Numbered from the stretch's first letter, positions 17,462 to 26,539 are shown. The stretch is DNA of 34,096 bases from Thermoleophilaceae bacterium (GCA_016463365.1 JAEMRJ010000012.1:1-34096); one strand, 5' to 3'. A program made the numbers and translations. The notes: generated by a model from the sequence alone, not told the origin.

Positions 17462-18916
17462 TCAAATACCGGCGCGAACCTGCGCGCCGGCGATGTCTCC
17501 GACCAGCAGCTCGTCGTAGAGCTCGACGTCCTGAAGCAGGTGGCGGGAGATGAGGAATTTCTCGAGCACGCTGTTGCGGCCGCTTGCGCCGATCCCATCG
17601 GCGATCACCGGCTCGCGCAGAAGCAGGCTGACGTGCTCGCCAAAGGTTTCAATGTCGCTCGGCTCCTCGAGCAGCAGTCCCGTCACCAGATGCTCGATCT
17701 GGTCTCGGATGCCGCCGACGCCCGAGGCGACCACAGGGGTTCCCTTCCACATCGCTTCGGTCACAGTCAGGCCGAACCCTTCGGCCAGCGACTTCTGAAC
17801 CACAACGTCCGAATGCCTCTGAAGAGCGTTGACGATTGCGGCGTTCTCTTCGATGTCGTCCATCGGCAGGCACGCCACCACGACCGTCGCGCGCGCCTGC
17901 TTGTCCAGCGCGTGCCACTCCTCCAGGACCTCGTCGAGCACCTGTGACTGCTCGGGATCGTCGGCGACGGCGGTGGCGGACGGTCCGGCGAGCACGAGCT
18001 GGCTGGGTTGGTGTGGCTGAACGTGCTCGATGAACCCGCGCATGACGCCGACCGGATCCTTCAGGTGATCCCAGCGAGAGACCTGTGTGACGATCGGCAG
18101 CCCGGCGATCAGCTCCGGCGCGCCGAGCATCTCTGCCCGGCGTTCGACTTCGGCGATGTTGCCGTCCCTGCCGACGAATGCCGCGCGGCCACTACCCGGC
18201 GATGCGTGCAGGCCGGCGGCGCGCAGAATCGCATTGACCGGCTCCGGTCCGAGCGGCTGATTCTTGGCCGACCTGTGGTCGATCGCCGGAGGCACGATCC
18301 GGACCCGGTCGTGGTCGATCCCGTCCCAGACGTGCTGCCGGCGACTGAAGACCAGAAGGTGCGCGCAATCGATGTAGGGGCGCAAGAACGACCAGGCTTC
18401 CTCGACGAAGTCGTTTGAATCGTCGATGCCGATGTGGCAGCGCCAGACCACGTGAGCACCGGAACTGACGAGGTCCGGTGCAAGGCCGGCTGTCTGCGGG
18501 TCGTGCAGCACGACGATGTCGCCGGGCGCGACCAGCTTGCGTAGGGCATTCCCGCTGAAGGTGAGCGTCGCCTCGTAGGCCGAGCGTTCTGCCTCGCCCA
18601 GCGGGCCATGGTCGCCGGCGGACCCGTGCAGGCGGTTGTGGATGCGCTTGGTGATCTCGTAGAACTCGGAGTCTCCGCTGATGACGGCCCAGCGGGAATC
18701 GATGCCGGCGCCGCGCGCGTAGGCCACAAGCGGGTCGAGCATCTCGGCCACGCCTCCGCCGCGCGCTGTCGAGTTGACGTTCCAGACACAGCGGCCATCG
18801 AGCGCGCTGCGAGTTTCGTCGATGCGTGCCAGCAGTTGATCCGCCTGTTCCGGGCGGAGCGCTTCGAATGCGTCTGCGACTGGACGCGCGTGGATTTGCA
18901 GTTCTGTCAGCGGCAT
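17462..18916 (-). CDS. treT: Probable trehalose glycosyltransferring synthase TreT (GT4)
   Basis: This 484-residue GT-B glycosyltransferase starts at ATG 18916, preceded by GGGAAG; an in-frame TTG 12 bases earlier would include that site. The N-terminal half has VWNVNSTARGGGVAEML, then RWAVISGDSEFYEITKRI and VVLHDPQTAGLAP, which are characteristic of TreT-type trehalose synthases. The C-terminal half has the GT4 nucleotide-sugar motif KSLAEGFGLTVTEAMW and TPVVASGVGGIRDQI. TreT joins NDP-glucose and glucose to make trehalose and is known in archaea and in the actinobacterium Rubrobacter xylanophilus. The product would serve as osmolyte or stress protectant. Another GT4 specificity cannot be excluded. 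It is convergent with the RTX gene, 20 bases apart. Confidence 0.82.
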   Translation of the reverse strand: MPLTELQIHARPVADAFEALRPEQADQLLARIDETRSALDGRCVWNVNSTARGGGVAEMLDPLVAYARGAGIDSRWAVISGDSEFYEITKRIHNRLHGSAGDHGPLGEAERSAYEATLTFSGNALRKLVAPGDIVVLHDPQTAGLAPDLVSSGAHVVWRCHIGIDDSNDFVEEAWSFLRPYIDCAHLLVFSRRQHVWDGIDHDRVRIVPPAIDHRSAKNQPLGPEPVNAILRAAGLHASPGSGRAAFVGRDGNIAEVERRAEMLGAPELIAGLPIVTQVSRWDHLKDPVGVMRGFIEHVQPHQPSQLVLAGPSATAVADDPEQSQVLDEVLEEWHALDKQARATVVVACLPMDDIEENAAIVNALQRHSDVVVQKSLAEGFGLTVTEAMWKGTPVVASGVGGIRDQIEHLVTGLLLEEPSDIETFGEHVSLLLREPVIADGIGASGRNSVLEKFLISRHLLQDVELYDELLVGDIAGAQVRAGI

Positions 18917-19109
18917 TGATCTTCCCAACAGAAGCTTCGCTGCCCGATGACGAAAACTTGTTTCGTTTTGGTCAACGGGCCGTCAAAATCGACGAAACGT
19001 TGATCTGGGCATTCCGGAGGGGCATGGAGTGGCGAGCGTGTGACGATCAGTAGGCTCGAAAGATGAGGCGAATCCTGTTGTTTTCGATTGCGCTCTGCCC
19101 GGTCTGAGC

Positions 19110-19853
19110 ATGTCAGCCTCGCTTGCAGTCGCGCTCAGCAACGCCCAGCAGCCCGGTCGCGAAGCCGCGTTCATCGTGTTGTTGGGTTTTGTCGGATCCT
19201 TCCTGTTCATCCGCACCAGCGCGCGCCTGATGCGCGCGCAGGTCAGTTGGTGGCCCGGCAGCGTGCGGACTGATTCAGGCGTACACCTGCATCACCTGGT
19301 GTGGGGCGTCTCGCTGCTCATCGTCACAGGATTTCTGGGCTATGCGATGGAGCCGGTCACGCCCTGGTACCAGCTGACTGCGCTCCTGTTCGGTGTCGGT
19401 TGTGGCCTGACGCTCGACGAGTTTGCGCTCTGGGTTCATCTGGACGATGTGTACTGGACGCATGAGGGACGGATCTCCCTGGACGCGGTGGCACTGGTCG
19501 TTGCATTCATGGGCCTGGTGGTGATCGGACTCAGGCCGTTCGGGCTGACAAGCGGCACTCCGGCGACTGTAGAAATATCCGCGGCCTTTCTGGTGCTTTC
19601 CCTCGCCGTGATCTCGATCCTCAAGGGCCGAATCGCCCATGGCGTCGTGACAATCTTCATCCCGTTCTTCGGTCTCTGGGCGACGTGCCGGTTGGCAAAA
19701 CCCAACTCGCCCTGGGCGCGGCGCTTCTACCACGAAGAAATGATCGCCCGCTCAGCGGAGCGATATCCGCCAGACAGCCGAACGGTGCGCTGGCGCAGAG
19801 CCGCCTTCAACGCAATCGGCGGCAGGATCAACGCGCACGACGCGAAGCAGTAG
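19110..19853 (+). CDS. Conserved polytopic membrane protein of unknown function
   Basis: This 247-residue protein has about six hydrophobic segments between residues 20 and 190. A conserved-looking polar core carries SGVHLHHLVWG near 55-65 and LTLDEFALWVHLDDVYW near 101-117, rich in His, Asp and Glu. That cluster could bind metal or form a catalytic site within the membrane. The C-terminal tail (about 197-247) is basic and cytoplasmic in appearance. No Shine-Dalgarno precedes ATG 19110. A 14-codon ORF (19063-19107) ends 2 bases before it and may feed it by coupling. I recognise no named family and assign no function. Confidence 0.8.
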   Translation: MSASLAVALSNAQQPGREAAFIVLLGFVGSFLFIRTSARLMRAQVSWWPGSVRTDSGVHLHHLVWGVSLLIVTGFLGYAMEPVTPWYQLTALLFGVGCGLTLDEFALWVHLDDVYWTHEGRISLDAVALVVAFMGLVVIGLRPFGLTSGTPATVEISAAFLVLSLAVISILKGRIAHGVVTIFIPFFGLWATCRLAKPNSPWARRFYHEEMIARSAERYPPDSRTVRWRRAAFNAIGGRINAHDAKQ

Positions 19854-19869
19854 TTGCCGGCGACGGGTG

Positions 19870-20274
19870 TCAGCCGCGCATTGCGTACGCGCGATCGACC
19901 ATTTCCTGAAGGATCGTCACGTCCAGCTGCGAGAGATCCTTGATGTAGAGGCAGCCCTTGCCCTGTCTGTGCGGACCGAGCTTGGGGAGCAGCTCGATGT
20001 TCTCGTCGTAGTTGATCACCCCGTACACCACGAGGGCGTTCTTACGGGCCGAAAAGCCGACCGCAGCCGTGTCGCCTTCGCGGCCCGACGCATAGACATA
20101 GTGGTGCCTCCCGTAGCCGACAATCGATTCGCCCCACATCACCGGCTTTGCGCCGGTCACCGCTCGGGCAAGTCGGGCGAACTCCTTTGCGTCTTTGCGC
20201 CGCGCCGAGTCTTCGATCGAGTCGAGATACTGCCTGACCGAAGCCTTTGTGGGAACGGTCTTGAGCTGCGCCAT
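19870..20274 (-). CDS. DUF1801 domain protein
   Basis: This 134-residue protein matches the DUF1801 (YdhG-like) family: SVRQYLDSIEDSARRKDA near the start, PVMWGESIVGYG in the middle, AAVGFSARKNALVVYG, and KGCLYIKDLSQLD near the end. The fold is related to frataxin/CyaY-like alpha-beta sandwiches; no enzymatic role is established. It starts 6 bases after the stop of the VOC gene and is the last of a three-gene minus-strand cluster. It is convergent with the membrane protein gene, 16 bases apart. Confidence 0.88.
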   Translation of the reverse strand: MAQLKTVPTKASVRQYLDSIEDSARRKDAKEFARLARAVTGAKPVMWGESIVGYGRHHYVYASGREGDTAAVGFSARKNALVVYGVINYDENIELLPKLGPHRQGKGCLYIKDLSQLDVTILQEMVDRAYAMRG

Positions 20275-20280
20275 GCCTGG

Positions 20281-20658
20281 TCAGTCCTGATGAATCTGGA
20301 TCAGATTGCCGCAGCTGTCGTCGAAGATCGCTGACGTGCCTGAGGGGCCGGTCTCGGGTCGGCTGGTGAACTGCACGCCGAGCGCGGTCAACCTTTCGTA
20401 TTCGGCATCCACGTCTTCCACGCCGAACACGATCACGGGGATGTTCTCTTCGCGGAGCCCCTCCATGTACGTTGCGGCGATCGGATTGTCGCCAGGCTCG
20501 AGCAGCAGGCCGACATCAGAGCGCGGATCGGCTGATTTGACGATGTAAAGACCGTGCTCCGGCGAGGAGAGCAGTTCCATGAAACCGAGCGTGCCGACGT
20601 AGAACTCGAAAGCGGCGGCCGGGTCCTCGACATGGATGCTGCACATCTTTACGCGCAT
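20281..20658 (-). CDS. VOC family protein
   Basis: Starting at ATG 20658, just after an AGG element, the protein has 125 residues; a longer in-frame opening gives an arginine-rich, non-homologous extension. It begins VKMCSIHVEDPAAAFEFYVGTLGF and ends AIFDDSCGNLIQIHQD, both VOC hallmarks. The His in SIHVED is a possible metal ligand, while the usual Glu near the C-terminus is replaced in NLIQIHQD. That leaves open a ligand-binding role instead of catalysis. It lies 17 bases after the LURP-one gene and 6 before DUF1801. Confidence 0.88.
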   Translation of the reverse strand: MRVKMCSIHVEDPAAAFEFYVGTLGFMELLSSPEHGLYIVKSADPRSDVGLLLEPGDNPIAATYMEGLREENIPVIVFGVEDVDAEYERLTALGVQFTSRPETGPSGTSAIFDDSCGNLIQIHQD

Positions 20659-20675
20659 CGCCTGAGCGTACGAGC

Positions 20676-21188
20676 TCAGTCGCGCCCGGGATCCGTCATT
20701 GAATCGATCGCCACGGTGATGGCGAGCATCAGCGCCACGTCGGCGCCGGGGACGATCGAGACGCCGTAGGTTTCGCGCACGCGGACCCACTTCTTTGAAA
20801 CCTCGGCGATCACGTCGCCGTCGCGCTTGATCTCGTACTGGTGCTCAAGGAAGTTGCCCTTGGCCTTCAGCTCGCCGCCGCCCTCGAGGTCGATCTCGAA
20901 GCGGTCGCGGATACCGACCAGGGCCTTGTGGACGGTCGCGAGATCCTTGCCGCCGCGCTCGATGTTCATTTTGTCGCGAACGCTGAGTTTGCGCTCCTGG
21001 ATCTCGGCGACCTCGTTGCCGTTCGCGTCTTCGAGCTTGAAGGTGTCACGTACGTGCATCGCCTTGCCGTCGACCTTGAAGGCTTTGTTTCCGTCGGCGT
21101 CCTCGATCCAGTAGTCGTCCCCGATCGAGAGCAGTTTTTCGCGCATCACGAAGCGCAGATTGTTGTCGTCACCACCGAATAGTCCCAT
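20676..21188 (-). CDS. LURP-one-related family protein
   Basis: This 170-residue protein matches the LURP-one-related (DUF567, Tubby/scramblase-like) family. It has a run of short beta strands with alternating charged turns: FVMREKLLSIGDDYWIEDADG, AFKVDGKAMHVRDTFKLED, GNFLEHQYEIKRDG and WVRVRETYGVSI. A hydrophobic C-terminal helix (ADVALMLAITVAID) completes the barrel, as in the Tubby fold. Bacterial members are of unknown function; plant relatives are defence-linked. It is the first gene of the minus-strand trio and is divergent from 21211 with only 22 bases between, so the two promoters must overlap coding sequence or each other. Confidence 0.85.
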   Translation of the reverse strand: MGLFGGDDNNLRFVMREKLLSIGDDYWIEDADGNKAFKVDGKAMHVRDTFKLEDANGNEVAEIQERKLSVRDKMNIERGGKDLATVHKALVGIRDRFEIDLEGGGELKAKGNFLEHQYEIKRDGDVIAEVSKKWVRVRETYGVSIVPGADVALMLAITVAIDSMTDPGRD

Positions 21189-21210
21189 GCGACGACTCTA
21201 ACCTGTTCGG

Positions 21211-22896
21211 ATGCAGTCCGCCGATCCGCGCAAGATCCCCGCGCGGGAGATCGCACTCGTCTGCGCCGGGGCGGTGCTGCTGGCGATCGTTGTGCACTGG
21301 CCGCTGCCGCTGAAGCTCGCCGATGTCTTTCCGCGCGACCTCGGCGATCCGATCGTGCAGGCCTGGCAGGTGGCCTGGGGCGGGCATGCGCTGATGAGCC
21401 AACCGCTCGAGTTCTTCCAGGCCAACCAGTACTGGCCGCTCAAGGACACGCTTGCATTCAGCGACGCGCTGATCGGCTACGCGCCGACGGGCATGATCGG
21501 CAGCGGGGTGGAGGCAGCGACGATCCGTTACAACCTGCTTTTTCTTTTTGCCTACGCGCTGGCGTTCATCGGCGCCTATTTCCTGGCGCGCGAGCTGAAG
21601 CTCCGACCAGCCGCCGCAGCGGTCGCCGGAGCGGCTTTCGCCTATGCCCCGTGGAGGCTCGAGCAGGACGGACACCTGCATGTGATTTCCAGCGGGGGCA
21701 TCGCGCTGACGCTCTTCCTGCTTGCTCGCGGCTACAGGACGCGCCGCGCGCTGACGATCGTCTCCGGCTGGCTCGTCGCGGCCTGGCAGGTGAGTCTTGG
21801 GTTCACTCTTGGTCTGCAGCTCGGCTATCTGCTGGCCTTCCTGGGCCTGCTCGCGGGGATTTCGCTGTGGCGCGGTGGGGGCGAGAAGCTGCCGCCCGGT
21901 CGGGTGTTGGCCGCGACCATCGCCGGTGGGCTGGTGCTGCTGGTCACGGCGGTGACGCTGGCGCTTCCATACCAACGGGTGCTGGAGAATCACCCCGAGG
22001 CAGAGCGCAGCCTTGAGCGCGTCGCCAGCGGCAGCGGTCCGCTCTGGTCCTACCTCTCAGCACCGGAGAACAACCGGGTCTGGGGAGCGGCAACCGAATC
22101 GATCCGCCAGGACCATCTGACGTCGATCGCCGAGCAGACCTTGTTTCCCGGCCTGGTGATCTTCGGGCTGGTGCTTGCGGGCCTCGCGGCTCCGGTGTTC
22201 TCGAAGCGCCTGCGCGTCGGCCTGGGCGCCGGTGCTCTGCTGCTGATCCTGCTTTCGCTCGGAGTCCGCGAGAGCGGCATCGGTCAGTACCTGCCCTACC
22301 GTGCCCTGTTTGAGTTTGCGCCCGGCTGGCAGGGGGTGCGAACGCCCGGCCGGCTGAACACGCTCACTTCACTGATCTTCGCGCTGCTGGCGGCAGCCGG
22401 CACCGCCTGGCTGATCGATCGGTTCTCGCGCCGCGCCGCGGTCGCAACCGGCGCGGTGATCGTGGCGCTGGTGTGCCTGGAATTTGCCGGCGACGTGTTG
22501 CCCGGTGCGCCGCCGGAGCCAGCTGGCGCGCAGGCCGCGATCGCCGCGCCGCAGCTCCATCTTCCGATCACGATCGCGGCGAACCGCCGGTACGTCTACT
22601 GGTCGACGGACGGCTTCCCGAAGATCGTCAACGGCCGGGCGAGTATCGATCCGACATCGTTCAGCGAGCTGACCGCCGAAGTCAGCGGCTTCCCCGATCA
22701 GCGTTCAGTCGCTGCGCTGAAAACGCTCGGCGTGCGCAGCGTCGTGCTCCATCCCTACCTGCTCGTCGGCACCCGCTGGCACGATGCCGCGGTCAAGCCG
22801 ACCAGAGGGCTGGGCATTTCACGCAGAGTCCAGGGCGACCTGGTCATCTACGACCTGCCGCCTGCGGCGGGCAAAGGTCGCTCGCTCGGCCAATGA
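21211..22896 (+). CDS. Large polytopic membrane protein, GT-C glycosyltransferase-like
   Basis: This 561-residue protein has about 10-12 membrane helices. The first extracellular loop has FPRDLGDPIVQAWQVAWG, resembling the acidic DxD-like first loop of GT-C enzymes that use polyprenyl-linked sugars. A soluble C-terminal domain (about 440-561) with PITIAANRRYVYWSTDGFPK and LKTLGVRSVVLHPYLL follows the last helix. The architecture fits membrane glycosyltransferases of the PMT/YfhO type, acting at the outer face of the membrane. Donor and acceptor are unknown. Its last 78 bases overlap the convergent gene 22819-24534. Confidence 0.75.
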   Translation: MQSADPRKIPAREIALVCAGAVLLAIVVHWPLPLKLADVFPRDLGDPIVQAWQVAWGGHALMSQPLEFFQANQYWPLKDTLAFSDALIGYAPTGMIGSGVEAATIRYNLLFLFAYALAFIGAYFLARELKLRPAAAAVAGAAFAYAPWRLEQDGHLHVISSGGIALTLFLLARGYRTRRALTIVSGWLVAAWQVSLGFTLGLQLGYLLAFLGLLAGISLWRGGGEKLPPGRVLAATIAGGLVLLVTAVTLALPYQRVLENHPEAERSLERVASGSGPLWSYLSAPENNRVWGAATESIRQDHLTSIAEQTLFPGLVIFGLVLAGLAAPVFSKRLRVGLGAGALLLILLSLGVRESGIGQYLPYRALFEFAPGWQGVRTPGRLNTLTSLIFALLAAAGTAWLIDRFSRRAAVATGAVIVALVCLEFAGDVLPGAPPEPAGAQAAIAAPQLHLPITIAANRRYVYWSTDGFPKIVNGRASIDPTSFSELTAEVSGFPDQRSVAALKTLGVRSVVLHPYLLVGTRWHDAAVKPTRGLGISRRVQGDLVIYDLPPAAGKGRSLGQ

Positions 22897-24534
22897 CGTG
22901 CCGGCCACCAGCGCCAGCGCCAGCGCAGCCAGCACAAGCACGAACGGCGCGTAGGTGTGGTCGTTGCCGGGAGTGGCCGGAACGGGATGCCGCGGCACCG
23001 ACATAGCGACGATCGCCCATGCCACGACTGCTCCGGTGGCGATCGAGACGTCTCGTGCCTTGATGCGCATCGGCACGGTCGCCACGATCACGCAGACCAG
23101 CGACGCGATCAGCGGGATCACGAAAGGCAGGATTCCCCACCATTTGTTGTCCACGCCGAATGCGTTGATCCAGGTCTGTTCGAAGTTCACCATCTGCACA
23201 AGCCGGGGCCAGATGCCGACGTCGCCGTTGCCGATCATCGGCAGCGTCGCAGTGGCGGTCGCCATCACGAGCATCGACGGCAGGGTCAGTGCAAGGGCCG
23301 TGGCGGGAAGCTTCTTGAAGGCCGGCGCCAAAGCGAGGCCGAGGAACGGAATCACCGGCACCAGGAAGCGCGGTCCGGGCGAGCCGCCGCCGAAGGGCAG
23401 CCAGTAACCGGAGTTGTAGGCCACGTACGAAATGAAGATCGCGGCGATCACGCCGACTTCGGCGCGACGGCCACCGCGCCACATCAGCACCAGCCCGAAG
23501 AGAGCCATGAGCAGAACGGGGGAGAGCATGAACAGGCCCTTGGCGGAGAAGAGCAGGTCGAAGGTGTTGCTGAGCTTCGGATCGGTGATGCCGAAGAAGC
23601 CGCCGTCGTTCAGGCCCAGAACGGCGTGTCCGCTGGTGCCCTGCTCGGCGATCGCGTTCTTGTAGGAGAAGTACGTGACTGAACCGAAGGCGAGCTTGTT
23701 GTAGACGGCCAGCGGCAGAACGCCAAGGATCCCGCCGGCGGCGTAGGCGCCGCTGCGCCGCAGCAACTCGCCCTTCTCGCTCAACCCGAATCGCGCGAGC
23801 GCGTAGACACCGATGATCACCGCGGCAAGGCCGAGCGGATACTCCGTCGTGATCGAGAATCCGCCAAGCAGGCCAGCGGCGAAGATCAGCCCTAGGTGCG
23901 TGGGCGCTTTGCGCTCGCGCCAGAGCAGCGCGAAGGCACCGAGCACCATCACGGCCGAAATCACATGAGAGAAGAACAGCGTCGAGAACGGCAGGATCAG
24001 GGTCCCGGCGCCGGTCGCCCATGCCGCGAGCGTTCCGTATCCGGGCGCCAGCTCATCGCCGATCGCGCGGATGATGAACATCATCGCGAGCGCGGGCAGC
24101 ACGCAGGCGAGCAGGCTCAGCATCCAGACGAACGGCGTGTAGTTGGTTATTCGCGCGCGCGTCTCCTGGGCGAGCTTCAGGCTGTTGGCATACATCCCGC
24201 TGGGCACTCCGGCGCGAGCCCAGCGCAGCGCATTGCCGCGCCTCGCGCCTTCGATCATGACCACGCTGAGCCTGTCCGCGCCCACGGCCTTCAGCGCCAT
24301 GCTGAACGGAAGTACCAGGAAGGCCATCCCCGGCGCCTTGACCGAGTAGTAGTGGCCCTTGTAGTAAGAGCTGTCGCGCGTCTCCCAGCTGTACTCGTCG
24401 ATCTGGGCGGTGCCGTTCTCAAGCGCGCGCACGAGCGCGTAATTGGAGGTCTGCGCCCAGCCCATGGCCTGGATCACGCTGCCCATCGCAACCGCCAGAA
24501 GCACGAGGGAAATCGTTGAGAGCTTGCGGCTCAT
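22819..24534 (-). CDS. Polytopic membrane protein, possible GT-C family
   Basis: This 571-residue protein has about 11-12 hydrophobic segments. The first large loop carries ENGTAQIDEYSWETRDSSYY and GHYYSVKAPGMAFLVLP, a pattern common in actinobacterial GT-C-like proteins, where an acidic residue follows the first helix. GGGSPGPRFLVPVIPFLGLALA lies near 370-391. Together with 21211-22896 it suggests cell-envelope glycan or lipid-linked sugar work, though no sugar-nucleotide genes are adjacent. The last 25 codons overlap the convergent neighbour; both frames are well formed up to their stops. Function is inferred from topology only. Confidence 0.75.
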   Translation of the reverse strand: MSRKLSTISLVLLAVAMGSVIQAMGWAQTSNYALVRALENGTAQIDEYSWETRDSSYYKGHYYSVKAPGMAFLVLPFSMALKAVGADRLSVVMIEGARRGNALRWARAGVPSGMYANSLKLAQETRARITNYTPFVWMLSLLACVLPALAMMFIIRAIGDELAPGYGTLAAWATGAGTLILPFSTLFFSHVISAVMVLGAFALLWRERKAPTHLGLIFAAGLLGGFSITTEYPLGLAAVIIGVYALARFGLSEKGELLRRSGAYAAGGILGVLPLAVYNKLAFGSVTYFSYKNAIAEQGTSGHAVLGLNDGGFFGITDPKLSNTFDLLFSAKGLFMLSPVLLMALFGLVLMWRGGRRAEVGVIAAIFISYVAYNSGYWLPFGGGSPGPRFLVPVIPFLGLALAPAFKKLPATALALTLPSMLVMATATATLPMIGNGDVGIWPRLVQMVNFEQTWINAFGVDNKWWGILPFVIPLIASLVCVIVATVPMRIKARDVSIATGAVVAWAIVAMSVPRHPVPATPGNDHTYAPFVLVLAALALALVAGTSLAERATFARRRRQVVDDQVALDSA

Positions 24535-24595
24535 GCGCGGATCTTACGGAAGGAATCTGGAAATCGGGTGGTCCAGTTGTGAAGATCGCGCAACG

Positions 24596-25288
24596 TCAGA
24601 GTGTCCACAATGTCGATGCGTTCACTTGGGCGCCGGGGTCGTGGCGCAAAGTTTCACCGTCGGCGCGAAGCGCGAGGTGGCGGTGCTGGGGCTCGTAGAA
24701 CTCGTCGACGAAGCTGACGTTTGCGATCAGCGTGCCGTCGTGCTGGGCCAGCCCATACGCCTCATGGATGTGGCCGCAGACAAAAACCTGCGGGCCTCTG
24801 CTTGCCAACGCCTTCAGCGTGTGACTGTTTCCGACGTGGCGCGAGTCGCGCCAGAGGCGGTCGAGGTAGCCGTATGGTGGTCCGTGCTGGAGCCAGATGT
24901 CCGCTCCGTCCGGGATCGCCGCGGCAACGGCTTCAAGCTTGTCGTCGTCGCCGTAGAACGCCCAATGCTTGAGTGTGGGAACCCAGGGGGATGCGTGCAG
25001 AGTCAGCTCGCCGATCGATGTTGACTGGTCGATGAGCAGCTCGGCCGGCAGGTCCGGCCATTCGCGTTGCCGCTCGATCGCGAAGTCATGGTTGCCAGGG
25101 GTCATCACGATCCGATCCGCCGGCACCGCCCGCAGCCAGTCGGAGAACTCGCCTTCGATCCAGTCCTTCATGCGCGCGAAATCACGCTCGCCGTCGAGCG
25201 GGCAGACATCGCCGGCGACCAGCAGCACATCACACGGCTCCACCCGCGGGAGCAGGCCGTGCAGGTCTGAGTAACAACGGATCAGCAT
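24596..25288 (-). CDS. Metallophosphoesterase
   Basis: This 230-residue calcineurin-like phosphoesterase has all metal-binding blocks: SDLHG (D8, H10), LLVAGDVCP, TPGNHD, LQHGPPYG and VCGHIHEAYG. These bind two metal ions and hydrolyse phosphomono- or diesters. SFVDEFYEP and the short C-terminal strand resemble small cytosolic members of the family; no signal peptide or anchor is present. Start is ATG 25288, 35 bases from the divergent antiporter start. It precedes the membrane protein gene by 61 bases on the same strand. Substrate unknown. Confidence 0.93.
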   Translation of the reverse strand: MLIRCYSDLHGLLPRVEPCDVLLVAGDVCPLDGERDFARMKDWIEGEFSDWLRAVPADRIVMTPGNHDFAIERQREWPDLPAELLIDQSTSIGELTLHASPWVPTLKHWAFYGDDDKLEAVAAAIPDGADIWLQHGPPYGYLDRLWRDSRHVGNSHTLKALASRGPQVFVCGHIHEAYGLAQHDGTLIANVSFVDEFYEPQHRHLALRADGETLRHDPGAQVNASTLWTL

Positions 25289-25323
25289 CTGCCGCAGGCT
25301 AACCGGCGGGGGCGGTCCTTAGG

Positions 25324-26538
25324 ATGTCGCCAACCGTGCTGACCAACACACAGTCATTTCTGCTCGTTCTGACCGCCGCAGCGTTGGCGCCGATCATTTC
25401 TGGACTGGTCGGCGCGAAGCTACCGTCGGTGATCCTGCCGGTTGTGGTGGTCGAGCTGCTGCTCGGCGTGGCGATCGGTCCTCAGGTTCTGGGCCTCGCG
25501 CACACCGACGATGTGCTCGACGCTTTTGCGCAGCTGGGCCTCGGATTTCTGTTCTTCTTCGCGGGTTACGAGATCCGCTTCGACAAGATCAAAGGTCAAC
25601 CGTTGAAGCTTGCGACCAAGGGCTGGGTGCTCTCGCTTCTGCTTGCCTACTCGCTGGCCGGGGTGCTGCATGTAGTGGGCGCGATCAAGTCGGATCTACT
25701 CGTCGGATCTGCCCTGGTGACGACCGCGATCGGCACGCTCATACCGATTCTGCGCGACGAGAACCGCCTGGGAGGCGAGTTCGGTCGGAACATCCTCGCG
25801 ATCGGCGCAGTTGGTGAGTTTGGTCCCGTGCTGATCGTCACTCTGCTGCTGGGGGCCACCAGCAATGCCGCTCTCCAGGCCGTGCTGCTGATTGCATTCG
25901 TACTGATCGCCGTCCTGACCGGAATTGCGGCGACCGGAACCGCGACTCGATGGTTTGACTTCGTGACCTCGCGGATGAACAACAGTGGTCAGCTGCCGGT
26001 GCGGCTTGCGGTTCTCCTGGTGTTTGCCCTCGTCGTGATCGCGGCAGACCTCGGGATGGACGTGATTCTCGGTGCCTTCGCCGCCGGAATGATCATGGCG
26101 TTGCTGATCGGCGATCGCGACGCCGAAGTCTTCGATTCGAAGATGGAGGCCGTCGGTTTCGGTTTCCTGATCCCGTTCTTCTTCATCACGAGCGGCATGA
26201 ACCTCGACGTCGAGGCGCTCTTCGGGAGCGTGGCCGGTGCGATCAAACTGCCGGTGTTCTTCTTGCTGATGCTGATCGTGCGCGGCGCACCGGCGCTGCT
26301 CTTCTACCGGCGCGTGCTTCCGGCGAGCCAGCTCAAGCCGCTCGGGTTGCTCTCGGCGACTCAGCTGCCGATCGTCGTCGCAATCACAACGATTGGCCTC
26401 GAGAGCGGAGATATGCGGGCGTCAACTGCTGCTGCGCTGGTCGGTGCTGCGGTGCTCACGGTGATGATCTTCCCGACGATCGCGCTACGCCTGCTCAAAC
26501 AGTCCGACGCCGAAGAACCGGCCCCGAGCGCCAGCTAG
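25324..26538 (+). CDS. Cation:proton antiporter, CPA2/Kef-type membrane domain
   Basis: This 404-residue protein has about 12 membrane helices and matches the Na+/H+ exchanger (CPA2, KefB/C-like) fold, with FFFAGYEIRFDKIKG near 77-91 and GAFAAGMIMALLIGD later. No TrkA-N/RCK regulatory domain follows, so gating differs from true Kef systems. The segment that carries Asp-Asp or Asn-Asp in characterised antiporters reads IGAVGEFGPVLI here, with E165 as the only acid. The transported ion and stoichiometry are therefore uncertain. Only one base separates its TAG from the convergent DUF2254 stop. A role in K+ or Na+ balance would fit the nearby Kdp locus but is inference. Confidence 0.88.
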   Translation: MSPTVLTNTQSFLLVLTAAALAPIISGLVGAKLPSVILPVVVVELLLGVAIGPQVLGLAHTDDVLDAFAQLGLGFLFFFAGYEIRFDKIKGQPLKLATKGWVLSLLLAYSLAGVLHVVGAIKSDLLVGSALVTTAIGTLIPILRDENRLGGEFGRNILAIGAVGEFGPVLIVTLLLGATSNAALQAVLLIAFVLIAVLTGIAATGTATRWFDFVTSRMNNSGQLPVRLAVLLVFALVVIAADLGMDVILGAFAAGMIMALLIGDRDAEVFDSKMEAVGFGFLIPFFFITSGMNLDVEALFGSVAGAIKLPVFFLLMLIVRGAPALLFYRRVLPASQLKPLGLLSATQLPIVVAITTIGLESGDMRASTAAALVGAAVLTVMIFPTIALRLLKQSDAEEPAPSAS

Positions 26539-26539
26539 A

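Noticed and set aside
16245..17465. 406-codon minus-strand ORF opposite the RTX gene
   Set aside because: Its apparent repeats are the mirror image of the RTX repeats; the plus strand has the signal peptide and calcium-binding motifs.
22844..24022. 392-codon minus-strand ORF in another frame of the membrane protein gene
   Set aside because: Arg-rich shadow of the hydrophobic frame 22819-24534, without membrane segments or motifs.
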